From NCBI GenBank assembly GCA_900757705.1, contig CAAEOW010000174.1:1-9678 (forward strand): DNA of 9,678 nucleotides, written 5' to 3'. Each line of letters begins with the position of its first letter. Within the stretch, counting starts at the first letter, position 1. Below the pieces are notes generated by a model that was not told the DNA's origin, did no database searches, and was given only the letters and a program-made list of their open reading frames with translations. The DNA is from an uncultured Collinsella sp. Lineage in GTDB: Bacteria > Actinomycetota > Coriobacteriia > Coriobacteriales > Coriobacteriaceae. This document shows positions 1 to 6,477 of the stretch, one piece after another. The translations under genes were made by a program, and so were the position numbers.

Positions 1-839
1 AAGTAGAGTGCCTCGGCTGCGTGCGGACACGAGCGTGCAAGGATGCGCAGGTAGTGCTCGGCACCCTCGTAGTCCAGCTCGCGCCAGGTAGCGCTCATCA
101 GCGCGATGAGCGTCCACGGGTCCAAGTCACGCTCCGCATCCTTGGGACGACGGCGTAGCGGCGTGTTGGCGAGATAGGGTACGGAGTGGGCAGAGCGAAA
201 GCGCTTGAGCTCCTCGGCAGGGTATTCGAGCTTTGCCATGGCGAGCATCGCGGTGTGGCGGACGCCAGCCGGATCGTTGGGGGCAAAGTCGAGGCTGCAG
301 TTTGCAGCTTCGAGCGACATGCGATAGCGGCCGCTAATGAGGGCGCGTGACGCAAGGGCGGCAAGCCAGCGCAGGTAGGGACGGCGCATAAGGTCGCCTG
401 CGGCCTCGCGCTCGTAGGGGTCCTGCGCCGAGGCGATCTTGAGTGCCAGGTCGTGCTCGACTTCATCGCGCTTGGATACCAAGTACTGTACGTACTCCTC
501 GTTGGAGTTGGCGGTGAGGGCGCACAGCATGCGCTGGGCATCCCAGTTGCTCGGATCGAGCGCGGCTGCCTCGCGGAGCATGTTCTCGGCTGCGGCCTCT
601 TCTTGCTCTGCCTGGGTATCGTCAGGGATAAAGGGAATGCGGTAGTCGACAGCCTCGACCACCTTGGCAATGAGGTGACCAGCACGGTCGCGGTCGTGCA
701 CGATGAGTGACGCAGGGTTACGGGTGAATTGTTCCATCAGGCGCTCTACGGCGGCACCGTCGGTGAGTGGGATATTGTCGCGGCGCAAGGCCTCAAGAAC
801 GAGGCGATGGCAATCCTCTTGAATGGGGTCGAATGCCAT
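1..839 (-). CDS. TPR-like helical protein, N-terminal part (runs off left edge)
   Basis: Reading the minus strand from the ATG at 839-837 gives 279 codons with no stop up to the window edge, so the C-terminus is missing. An AAGGAGG ribosome site (844-850) lies four bases before the ATG. The protein begins MAFDPIQEDC and is rich in Ala, Leu, Glu and Arg. Three stretches have the TPR pattern of small residues in paired helices ending in an acidic-Pro turn: about residues 76-108 (ending AALDPSNWDAQRM), 154-195 (ending LDFAPNDPAG) and 244-275. There is no signal peptide or membrane segment, so it is probably cytoplasmic. TPR repeats normally hold protein partners, and no enzymatic motif is visible. 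It is divergent from the alcohol dehydrogenase across a 508-base gap. A TATATA box lies at 877-882 on this strand but lacks a convincing -35. The reading frame is certain; the TPR assignment is by pattern only. Confidence 0.8.
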   Translation of the reverse strand, partial: MAFDPIQEDCHRLVLEALRRDNIPLTDGAAVERLMEQFTRNPASLIVHDRDRAGHLIAKVVEAVDYRIPFIPDDTQAEQEEAAAENMLREAAALDPSNWDAQRMLCALTANSNEEYVQYLVSKRDEVEHDLALKIASAQDPYEREAAGDLMRRPYLRWLAALASRALISGRYRMSLEAANCSLDFAPNDPAGVRHTAMLAMAKLEYPAEELKRFRSAHSVPYLANTPLRRRPKDAERDLDPWTLIALMSATWRELDYEGAEHYLRILARSCPHAAEALY

Positions 840-1088
840 GGGGCCTCCTTTGCTGCGGTTAGGGTTCAAATGTCTCTATATAAGGTTCTAGTTTACCCGC
901 ATGTGGCACACCGGGGGTGCCGCACTTGGACTTGCACCTTTGCACCACGAAGACGGATGTCGCACAAATGTCGGCACCTTGGACGGCCGAGCGGTATCAC
1001 GGTGCCGCAAACGGTCGATTTTTGGCGGCGAACGGGGCGCATTTTGGAGGGGCACAGTCCAACCCGGGATATGTGGTCAACCTTGATA

Positions 1089-1153
1089 AAACGTTTGCCC
1101 AGCTTGGGAGTATGAATGCCCCACAAGGGCTTTCAGGGATAGAAAAAACGTTT
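1089..1153. promoter_or_regulatory. Pair of AAACGTTT palindromes, possible LacI-family-type operators
   Basis: The 8-bp palindrome AAACGTTT occurs at 1089-1096 and again at 1146-1153, with starts 57 bp apart. Operators of LacI-family regulators, including CcpA cre sites, are palindromes centred on CG with A/T-rich flanks, which these resemble. They lie upstream of the suggested promoter of the alcohol dehydrogenase. The identity of the binding protein is unknown; the motif is short enough that chance cannot be excluded. Confidence 0.35.
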
Positions 1154-1172
1154 CATCATTGTCGGCTTTAGG

Positions 1173-1202
1173 TGAATAACTGACCAACCAGAACGGTAAA
1201 AT
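1173..1202 (+). promoter_or_regulatory. Possible promoter of the alcohol dehydrogenase gene
   Basis: TAAAAT at 1197-1202 matches the -10 consensus in five of six positions. Eighteen bases upstream the hexamer TGAATA (1173-1178) is a poor -35. Transcription would start near 1209 and give a leader of about 140 bases that includes the direct repeats and the two hairpins. It is a candidate chosen by eye. Confidence 0.35.
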
Positions 1203-1222
1203 AGTGTTTGTCTGAGCGTTGA

Positions 1223-1242
1223 GACGTTTAGACGTTTAGACA
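1223..1242 (+). repeat. Short tandem repeat GACGTTTA x2 plus a partial third copy
   Basis: GACGTTTA stands at 1223-1230 and again immediately after it at 1231-1238, followed by a partial copy GACA. The imperfect copy GAGCGTT lies just upstream. The shared core ACGTTT also occurs in the two palindromes at 1089 and 1146, so all four may be sites for one regulator. An 8-bp period does not match a helical turn, so this could also be simple slippage. Confidence 0.55.
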
Positions 1243-1244
1243 TC

Positions 1245-1307
1245 GCGCATTGTCATCGCCGGCAACGCGCAAAACGGTCCTAACGGAGCCAATCGGGTGC
1301 TCCGTTA
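1245..1307 (+). promoter_or_regulatory. Two consecutive leader hairpins before the alcohol dehydrogenase
   Basis: The first hairpin pairs GCGCATTG (1245-1252) with CAACGCGC (1263-1270), with seven of eight Watson-Crick pairs plus one A/C mismatch and a 10-base loop. The second pairs TAACGGAGC (1281-1289) with GCTCCGTTA (1299-1307), nine perfect pairs around a 9-base loop. Neither is followed by a T run, so neither is a classical terminator. The second ends 28 bases before the ribosome site. They could protect the mRNA or act in leader regulation; no known riboswitch family is recognised. Confidence 0.45.
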
Positions 1308-1335
1308 TATACGCAAGTCTAAGAGGGGCTTGTTT

Positions 1336-1341
1336 AGGAGG
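1336..1341 (+). promoter_or_regulatory. Ribosome binding site that sets the dehydrogenase start
   Basis: AGGAGG lies six bases before the ATG at 1348. It decides against the longer frame starting at the GTG at 1297. Confidence 0.85.
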
Positions 1342-1347
1342 CACAGT

Positions 1348-2571
1348 ATGGGACGTTTTACCAATCCTCGCGATCTGTACTTTGGTGAGGGCGCTCGCCA
1401 CGAGGTGAAGAACCTCAAGGGCAAGAAGGCCATCATCGTTTCTGGCGGCAGCTCTATGCGCCGCGGTGGGTTCCTGCAGGACGTTGAGGCCGACCTTAAG
1501 GAAGGCGGCTTCGAGGTCAAGCTGTTCGAGGGCGTCGAGTCCGACCCGTCCATCGAGACGGTCATGAAGGGCGCCGAGGCCATGCGCGAGTTCGAGCCCG
1601 ACTGGATTATCGCCATCGGCGGCGGCTCGCCCATCGATGCCGCTAAGGCCATGTGGGTCTTCTACGAGTATCCCGAGGAGTCCTTCGATAACATCATCCA
1701 GCCGTTCAGCTTCCCCGAGCTGCGTCAGAAGGCTCATTTCTGCGCCATCTCCTCTACCTCCGGCACCGCTACCGAGGTCACCGCGTTCTCCGTCATCACC
1801 GACTACGCCAAGGGCATCAAGTACCCGCTGGCCGACTTCAACATCACCCCTGATGTCGCCATCGTCGACCCCGAGCTTACCTACACCATGCCCGCCAAGC
1901 TGTGCGCTCATACCGGCATGGACGCTCTGACCCACTGCATGGAGGCCTACGTTTCCACCTGCGCTTCCATGTTCACCGACGCCAACGCTCTGCACGGCAT
2001 CCGCGAGATCGTCGAGTGGCTGCCCAAGTCCTATGCTGGCGACCATGAGGCCCGTCAGCACATGCACGAGGCTCAGTGCATCGCCGGTATCGCCTTCTCC
2101 TCGGGCCTGCTCGGCATCGTTCACTCCATGGCTCACAAGACCGGTGCAGCTTTTGAGAACGGCCACATCATCCACGGTGCTGCTAACGCCATGTACCTGG
2201 GCAAGGTCATCCAGTGGAACTCCAAGGACCCGCGCGCTGCCGAGCGTTACGCTTACGTGGCCAAGGAGATCCTGCACCTTCCCGGCGAGACCAACGAGGA
2301 GCTCATCGCTGCGCTCGTCCAGAAGATTCGCGACCTCAACGACCAGCTCAACATTCCGCAGTCCATCAAGGATTACGCGAATGGTGGCGTGAAGGTCGAC
2401 GCCGAGAACCCGCAGATGGTTTCCGAGGAGGAGTTCCTCGCGAAGCTCCCCGAGATCGCCGCGAACGCCGAGCAGGACGCCTGCACGCCCGAGAACCCGC
2501 GTGAGACCAAGGCTGCCGACTTCGAGAAGATTCTCAAGGCCTGCTACTACGACACCGACATCGATTTCTAA
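1348..2571 (+). CDS. Iron-containing (group III) alcohol dehydrogenase
   Basis: The 407-residue product is a full-length Fe-dependent alcohol dehydrogenase, a cytoplasmic enzyme that reduces aldehydes to alcohols with NAD(P)H, of the butanol dehydrogenase/FucO superfamily. The Rossmann half holds the nucleotide loop GGGSPIDAAK (91-100) and the SSTSGTATEVTAFSVI stretch (135-150). The metal ligands expected from FucO are all in place: D192, H196, H259 and H273, with H263 also conserved. No acidic residue stands in the SGGSS loop (32-36), which in this family often goes with use of NADP(H); that is inference. The ATG at 1348 is chosen because AGGAGG (1336-1341) lies six bases upstream; a GTG at 1297 in the same frame falls inside a leader hairpin. 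Codon choice is very biased towards C-ending codons, suggesting high expression. A strong terminator follows, so the gene is probably monocistronic. The physiological substrate (ethanol, butanol, propanediol) cannot be told. Confidence 0.93.
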   Translation: MGRFTNPRDLYFGEGARHEVKNLKGKKAIIVSGGSSMRRGGFLQDVEADLKEGGFEVKLFEGVESDPSIETVMKGAEAMREFEPDWIIAIGGGSPIDAAKAMWVFYEYPEESFDNIIQPFSFPELRQKAHFCAISSTSGTATEVTAFSVITDYAKGIKYPLADFNITPDVAIVDPELTYTMPAKLCAHTGMDALTHCMEAYVSTCASMFTDANALHGIREIVEWLPKSYAGDHEARQHMHEAQCIAGIAFSSGLLGIVHSMAHKTGAAFENGHIIHGAANAMYLGKVIQWNSKDPRAAERYAYVAKEILHLPGETNEELIAALVQKIRDLNDQLNIPQSIKDYANGGVKVDAENPQMVSEEEFLAKLPEIAANAEQDACTPENPRETKAADFEKILKACYYDTDIDF

Positions 2572-2591
2572 TCGACTCTTGTTATCGTAAC

Positions 2592-2632
2592 GAGGGGCTC
2601 CGCACGTATCTGTACGGAGCCCCTTTCTTTTT
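2592..2632 (+). terminator. Intrinsic terminator after the alcohol dehydrogenase
   Basis: AGGGGCTCCG (2593-2602) pairs perfectly with CGGAGCCCCT (2615-2624) around a 12-base loop, followed by a T-rich tract (CTTTTTT). It begins about 20 bases after the stop codon. The next gene starts only 22 bases beyond it. Confidence 0.93.
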
Positions 2633-2654
2633 TATTTTAGAGAATGGGATAGTT

Positions 2655-3755
2655 ATGGCTGCAATTTTCAATAGCCCCAGCAAGTACATCCAGGGCCCGG
2701 ACGAGCTGGCCAAGCTCGGTTCCTATGTCGAGCCGCTCGGCGCTAAGGCCCTCGTCATCGTGACGCCTTCGGGCAAGAAGCGCGTCGGTGCTAAGATCGA
2801 GGGCGGTTTTGCTGAGGCTAAGGCCGAGCTGCTGTTTGAGGACTTTAACGGCGAGTGCTCCAAGGGCGAGGTCGATCGCCTGGTTGCGCTCGCTCGCGAC
2901 AACGGTTGCGACATCATCGTCGGCGTCGGTGGCGGCAAGATCCTCGACACCGCGAAGGCCGTTGCCTACTACCTGGAGTCCCCGGTTATCATTTGCCCCA
3001 CCATCGCTTCGACCGATGCCCCGTGTTCGGCGCTTTCGGTGCTCTATACCGATGACGGCCAGTTCGACAAGTACCTCTTCCTTAAGGCAAACCCCAATAT
3101 TGTCCTGATGGATACGACGGTTATCGCGGCGAGCCCGGTGCGCCTGACGGTTTCCGGTATGGGCGATGCGCTCGCAACCTACTTTGAGGCCCAGGCGACG
3201 CATGATGCCGACGGCGGCACCTGCGCCGGCGGCAAGGGCGGAATGGCTGGCCTGGCGCTCGCCAAGCTCTGCTACGAGACGCTTATGGCCGATGGCGTCA
3301 AGGCCAAGGTCGCGCTGGAGAAGGGTGCGCTCACGCCTGCCGTCGAGCATATCATCGAGGCCAATACGCTGCTTTCGGGCATTGGCTTTGAGAGCTCGGG
3401 CCTTGCTGCTGCTCATGCCATCCACAATGGTCTGACGATGCTGCCCGAGTGCCACGGCATGTATCACGGCGAGAAGGTCGCCTTCGGCACCATCGTTCAG
3501 CTGGTACTCGAAGATGCCCCGACCGAGAAGCTCGAGGAAGTCTTGGGCTTCTGCATTGAGCTGGGCCTGCCGGTCACGATGAAGGAACTTGGCGTTGCCG
3601 AGCTTACGCGCGAGCAGGCCATGATTGTTGCCGAGGCCGCCTGCGCGCCCGATGACACCATGTGCAACATGCCGTTTGAGGTGACGCCCGAGATGGTCGC
3701 AAACGCCATCCTGGGTGCCGACGCGCTGGGCCACTACTATCTCATGGATGAGTAA
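2655..3755 (+). CDS. gldA: Glycerol dehydrogenase, first paralogue
   Basis: The 366-residue protein matches the usual length of GldA (about 367), the Zn-dependent cytoplasmic enzyme that interconverts glycerol and dihydroxyacetone with NAD; the family also acts on 1,2-propanediol and related diols. The NAD loop is GVGGGKILD (90-98). Zn ligands expected from the Bacillus enzyme are present: D171 in SGMGDALATYFEA, H254 in AAAHAIHNG and H271 in MYHGEKVAFG. The substrate-contacting Asp is D121 in STDAPCSALSVLY. The C-terminus has the family motif CNMPFEVTPEMVANAILGAD (337-356). Only a weak purine stretch (AGAATGGG) precedes the ATG. The gene starts 83 bases after the alcohol dehydrogenase stop, almost directly behind a strong terminator, so its promoter is not obvious. 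A second terminator closes it. Assignment to the family is firm; the true substrate is inference. Confidence 0.93.
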   Translation: MAAIFNSPSKYIQGPDELAKLGSYVEPLGAKALVIVTPSGKKRVGAKIEGGFAEAKAELLFEDFNGECSKGEVDRLVALARDNGCDIIVGVGGGKILDTAKAVAYYLESPVIICPTIASTDAPCSALSVLYTDDGQFDKYLFLKANPNIVLMDTTVIAASPVRLTVSGMGDALATYFEAQATHDADGGTCAGGKGGMAGLALAKLCYETLMADGVKAKVALEKGALTPAVEHIIEANTLLSGIGFESSGLAAAHAIHNGLTMLPECHGMYHGEKVAFGTIVQLVLEDAPTEKLEEVLGFCIELGLPVTMKELGVAELTREQAMIVAEAACAPDDTMCNMPFEVTPEMVANAILGADALGHYYLMDE

Positions 3756-3767
3756 ATCAAGCTAAGG

Positions 3768-3803
3768 AAGGGGCAAAGCCAGCAGATGGCTTTGCCCCTT
3801 TTT
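3768..3803 (+). terminator. Intrinsic terminator after the first glycerol dehydrogenase
   Basis: AAGGGGCAAAGCC (3768-3780) pairs perfectly over 13 bases with GGCTTTGCCCCTT (3788-3800) around a 7-base loop and is followed by further T residues. It starts 12 bases after the stop codon and separates the two gldA paralogues into distinct transcripts. Confidence 0.94.
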
Positions 3804-3807
3804 GCTA

Positions 3808-3872
3808 TGGTGCAAACTACCCTGACCCCTTCGCACCAAGTTGGTGCAAGGGGGTCAGGTTGCTTTGCACCA
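3808..3872. repeat. 65-base imperfect palindrome, REP-like intergenic element
   Basis: Two arms of about 31 bases face each other around the single base G3840. Paired blocks are TGGTGCAAA (3808-3816) with TTTGCACCA (3864-3872), CCTGACCCC (3821-3829) with GGGGTCAGG (3851-3859), and GCACCAA (3833-3839) with TTGGTGC (3841-3847), with small mismatches between the blocks. There is no T tract, and a complete terminator already stands just upstream, so this is not a plain terminator. Its form, three conserved stem blocks with small bulges, is that of the dispersed palindromes mobilised by REP-associated tyrosine transposases. Copy number in the genome cannot be seen here. Confidence 0.75.
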
Positions 3873-3902
3873 ATCGTTGTTTGATGAAGGGCGGATTCTC
3901 GT

Positions 3903-4970
3903 ATGGCGCTTCCTATGGTTTATGGCGGTCCCGGCCGGTATGTTCAGGGGTCGGGCGAACTTTCGCGTCAGGGCAGGTATTTGTCATGGTTGGGCTGCGC
4001 TGCCTATGTCTTGTTTGACCAGGGCACCGAGGATCGGCTGTGCAGACAGATCGTCGATGGATTTCTGGATGAAGATCTAAGCGAGCCGTTCTTTAAGATT
4101 TATGACGGTCCGTGTACGGAAGAGGCCGTTGTCGAAATGGCTAAGGAAGCCCAGGCAGAGTATTGCGACATGGTGGTGGGTATTGGCGGTGGAAAGATGC
4201 TCGATATCGCCAAGGCCGTTGCGTTTTATGCCGAGTTGCCGTTGTGCGTATGCCCCACGGCGGCTTCGATGGACGGTCCGTGCAGCGCGATTTCGGTGCT
4301 GTATCACGAGGACGGGTCGTTCGACCGCTACCTGATGCTCGAGAAGAATCCAGACCTGGTCGTGGTCGATACCAACGTGGTCGCGGCGGCCCCACTGCGT
4401 ATGACGGTCGCTGGCATGGGCGACGCGCTGGCAACGTACTTCGAGGCGCGTTCGTGCGCCGCGGTGCGCGGCACCAACGAGCACGGTGGCGCGCCGGGGC
4501 ACTTGGCTCTGGTCGCGGCACGTGCCTGCTATGACACACTCATGGAGTGCGGCGTCGCTGCCAAGCGCGATCTCAAAAAGGGCCGTACATCGCCGGCAGT
4601 TGAGCGCCTGATCGAGTGCAATATTCTGCTCTCGGGCGTCGGCTTTGAGAGCGGTGGCTTGGCGTTGGCGCATGCCATCGCCAACGGTCTGACGATTCTG
4701 CCCGAGTGCAGGGCCATGCATGGCGAGGCCGTGGCATTTGGCCTGGTGGTGCAGCTGCGCCTGGAGCGTGCGCCCGAGCTTGATCAGGTGCTCGAGTTTT
4801 GCCAGCGCGTCGGTCTGCCGACCACGCTCGAGGAGCTGGGCCTTGGTGAGATTTCCGATACCGATCTGCAGGGTGTTGCAAATGCGGTCTTTAGAAACGA
4901 GCGCAACATGGCCAACGAGCAGACCAAGGTGACCAAACAGAAGCTCGTGCAGCTCATGTGCGAGGCATAG
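3903..4970 (+). CDS. Glycerol dehydrogenase family protein, second paralogue with altered C-terminus
   Basis: The 355-residue product is clearly a paralogue of the upstream gldA product. It keeps the NAD loop GIGGGKMLD (93-101), the substrate-site Asp D124 in ASMDGPCSAISVLY, and all three Zn ligands: D174 in AGMGDALATYFEA, H257 in ALAHAIANG and H273 in AMHGEAVAFG, so it should be an active Zn-dependent polyol/ketone oxidoreductase. It differs at both ends. The N-terminal Rossmann strand region is divergent, and the last 30 residues (VFRNERNMANEQTKVTKQKL...) replace the usual NMPFEVTP segment and the final helix. The substrate may therefore differ from glycerol. The ATG is preceded at 11 bases by AAGGG, a weak and distant ribosome site. 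It lies between the REP-like palindrome and the ferredoxin gene, and no terminator with a T tract follows. Confidence 0.88.
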   Translation: MALPMVYGGPGRYVQGSGELSRQGRYLSWLGCAAYVLFDQGTEDRLCRQIVDGFLDEDLSEPFFKIYDGPCTEEAVVEMAKEAQAEYCDMVVGIGGGKMLDIAKAVAFYAELPLCVCPTAASMDGPCSAISVLYHEDGSFDRYLMLEKNPDLVVVDTNVVAAAPLRMTVAGMGDALATYFEARSCAAVRGTNEHGGAPGHLALVAARACYDTLMECGVAAKRDLKKGRTSPAVERLIECNILLSGVGFESGGLALAHAIANGLTILPECRAMHGEAVAFGLVVQLRLERAPELDQVLEFCQRVGLPTTLEELGLGEISDTDLQGVANAVFRNERNMANEQTKVTKQKLVQLMCEA

Positions 4971-5105
4971 CTTGGCGCTTGATTGACCTTGTGCAATCGA
5001 GGCGGCGATGGGCATAGGCTATTTGCCGCAAAGATGCGCCGCGTGTAATTTGCCCGAGGCGTGAGCCGATGGCGTATCATTATCTCTTGCTTGTTTGCAC
5101 TGCTC

Positions 5106-5112
5106 AGGGAGG
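5106..5112 (+). promoter_or_regulatory. Ribosome binding site that sets the ferredoxin-protein start
   Basis: AGGGAGG lies eight bases before the ATG at 5121. It favours that start over an in-frame GTG at 5061, which has no ribosome site. Confidence 0.75.
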
Positions 5113-5120
5113 GGCCGCGC

Positions 5121-6374
5121 ATGGCGCAGGAACACGATCTGTTTGATGACATTATCGAGATCAGTAAGGGTTTCGACTTTCTTAAAAACCCGCTTGGCGG
5201 TGTGACCGATGCACTCGATCCGTCAGCGCCGCAGTGGAATCCTGCCGACTACAAGGAGCGCCCGCGCGGCAATACCATTCCGTGCCTGACCTGCAAAAAC
5301 GAAAAGAGTGGCTGCACCGCGTGCATGGACGTGTGCCCGGTCAACGCTATCGAGGTCGAGGAAGACGCCATTGAGATCCTCGACTCCTGTCGCAAGTGCG
5401 GCCTGTGCGCCGCTGCCTGTCCGACCGAGGCGATCATCTCGCCGCGCCTGGCGCCCAAAAACCTGTATGACGATATCGTCTCTGCTGCTACGAGCCACGA
5501 GACTGCCTACGTTACCTGCACGCGTGCCCTTAAGCGCATGCCGCGCGAAAACGAGGTCGTCGTTGCCTGCGTGGGCGATATTACGGCCGAGACCTGGTTC
5601 TCGGTGCTGGCCGACTATCCCAACGTGAGCGTGTACCTGCCGTTGGGCGTGTGCGATAAATGCCGCAACACCGGTGGTGAGGACATTCTGGGCGAGGCGA
5701 TTGCGAAGGCCGAGGAGTGGTCTGGCACGGGTATGGGCCTGGAGGTCGACCCCAAGAGCCTCAAGTGCCATAAGCTTCGCGAGTACGAGCGCAAGGAGTA
5801 CATGGAAAAGATCGCTCGCACGACGGGCCTGACAGTGACCAAGCTCAACCCGGCGACGGCGGCGCTGGCCTCGGTGACGCAGAAGCTCAAAGCCCATCGT
5901 CATCAGATTACCCAGCTGGAGCGCACGCTCAACACCATGTGCGGCACCACGACGACCAAGCGTCGCCGTTCGCTCACGCACGGGCGGCAGCTGGTGCTCT
6001 CGACACTGCAGAACCATCCCGAGCTTGCCCAGAACATGCAGGTGAGCACGCCGGAATGCGATTTTGACAAGTGCACGTCGTGCGGCGAGTGCGTCAACGT
6101 GTGCCCCACGTTTGCCTGCGATTTGGTGGGAAGCGGCCGCTTTGCGTTGGAGTCCACGTATTGTTTAGGCTGTGGCGCCTGTGTCAAGGTTTGTCCCGAG
6201 CATGCGCTCAAGCTGGTTCAACACGACGCGTCCAATCTGGTTGTCGTCGACCCCGAGGCCGAGGAAAAGGCTGCCCAGAAGGCCAAGGCCCACGAAGAGG
6301 CGATGAAGGCCAAGGCCGAGGCAAAGGCCAAGCTCGACAAGATGCTCGACCAGGTGGAAAAGCTCGCGGACTAG
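5121..6374 (+). CDS. Ferredoxin-type protein with four [4Fe-4S] motifs and a Cys-containing middle domain
   Basis: The 417-residue protein carries two pairs of cluster motifs. The N-terminal pair has C58, C65, C68 and C72 (a spaced first motif, with C55 nearby), then C90-C93-C96-C100, each ending in CP. The C-terminal pair is C318-C321-C324-C328 and C348-C351-C354-C358, both classical CxxCxxCxxxCP. Each pair should hold two [4Fe-4S] clusters that pass electrons. The middle region (about 128-300) contains VACVGDI and LPLGVCDKC segments with C150, C178 and C181, loosely like the delta-subunit domains of hydrogenases and heterodisulfide reductases; this is weak. The last 40 residues are a Lys/Glu/Ala-rich, probably coiled tail. 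There is no signal peptide or membrane segment, so it is cytoplasmic. The ATG at 5121 has a ribosome site. It follows gldA-like genes after 150 bases, suggesting a redox role but not proving a shared operon. The partner enzyme is unknown. Confidence 0.85.
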   Translation: MAQEHDLFDDIIEISKGFDFLKNPLGGVTDALDPSAPQWNPADYKERPRGNTIPCLTCKNEKSGCTACMDVCPVNAIEVEEDAIEILDSCRKCGLCAAACPTEAIISPRLAPKNLYDDIVSAATSHETAYVTCTRALKRMPRENEVVVACVGDITAETWFSVLADYPNVSVYLPLGVCDKCRNTGGEDILGEAIAKAEEWSGTGMGLEVDPKSLKCHKLREYERKEYMEKIARTTGLTVTKLNPATAALASVTQKLKAHRHQITQLERTLNTMCGTTTTKRRRSLTHGRQLVLSTLQNHPELAQNMQVSTPECDFDKCTSCGECVNVCPTFACDLVGSGRFALESTYCLGCGACVKVCPEHALKLVQHDASNLVVVDPEAEEKAAQKAKAHEEAMKAKAEAKAKLDKMLDQVEKLAD

Positions 6375-6421
6375 CTGGCGACCCCAATCTCTGCTTCATT
6401 TGCGCCGCCGTGGCGTCCGGG

Positions 6422-6451
6422 TTCGCCTGGATGCTGCGGCGGCGCTATACT
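6422..6451 (+). promoter_or_regulatory. Candidate promoter of ychF
   Basis: TATACT (6446-6451) is a near-consensus -10. TTCGCC (6422-6427), 18 bases upstream, is a weak -35. Transcription would begin near 6458 and give a short leader of about 30 bases including the ribosome site AAGGAG (6478-6483). A 9-bp inverted repeat, GCGCCGCCG (6402-6410) and CGGCGGCGC (6437-6445), ends exactly at the -10 box. Confidence 0.5.
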
Positions 6452-6477
6452 TATGCAGTTTGAAGTACCTGTACCAA

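Larger units (their letters stand above)
840..1347. other. Long divergent intergenic region with no convincing gene
   Basis: This gap of 508 bases separates the minus-strand TPR-like gene from the plus-strand alcohol dehydrogenase. Several short open frames cross it (for example 893-1126 on the minus strand), but none has a ribosome site or a recognisable product. From about 901 to 1080 it is GC-rich with internal repeats: GGTGCCGCA at 916-924 and 1001-1009, and the complementary CGGCACC at 972-978. From about 1085 it becomes less GC-rich and holds four ACGTTT motifs, a possible promoter and two hairpins just upstream of the dehydrogenase. Those are listed separately. Confidence 0.7.

Noticed and set aside
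98..685. A 195-codon minus-strand open frame in another phase over the left-edge gene
   Set aside because: It is rich in Arg, Ser and Pro, typical of an out-of-frame shadow. The frame starting at 839 has a ribosome site and a sensible helical protein.
889..896. TAGTTTAC upstream of the TPR-like gene, an 8-bp match to a half of the XRE palindrome
   Set aside because: It is only one short half-site with no mirrored partner, so chance is the simpler explanation.
893..1126. A 77-codon minus-strand frame in the long upstream gap
   Set aside because: No ribosome site, and the composition is rich in Arg, Cys and Val without any recognisable domain. It may only mark a repeat.
1228..2277. A 349-codon open frame antisense to the alcohol dehydrogenase
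   Set aside because: It mirrors the codon bias of the real gene, has no ribosome site or known motifs, and the plus-strand protein is unmistakable.
2637..3734. A 365-codon open frame antisense to the first glycerol dehydrogenase, with similar ones opposite the other dehydrogenase, ferredoxin and ychF genes
   Set aside because: All are shadows caused by GC-rich codon use; the plus-strand products carry complete catalytic motifs.
4980..5000. Hairpin of TTGATTG with CAATCGA after the second glycerol dehydrogenase gene
   Set aside because: The stem is only about 7 bp with one wobble pair and no T tract, too weak to call a terminator.
5021..5080. Possible promoters before the ferredoxin gene (TTGCCG with TAATTT; TTGCCC with TATCAT)
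   Set aside because: Each has a poor match in at least one box or a 19-base spacer; neither is convincing.
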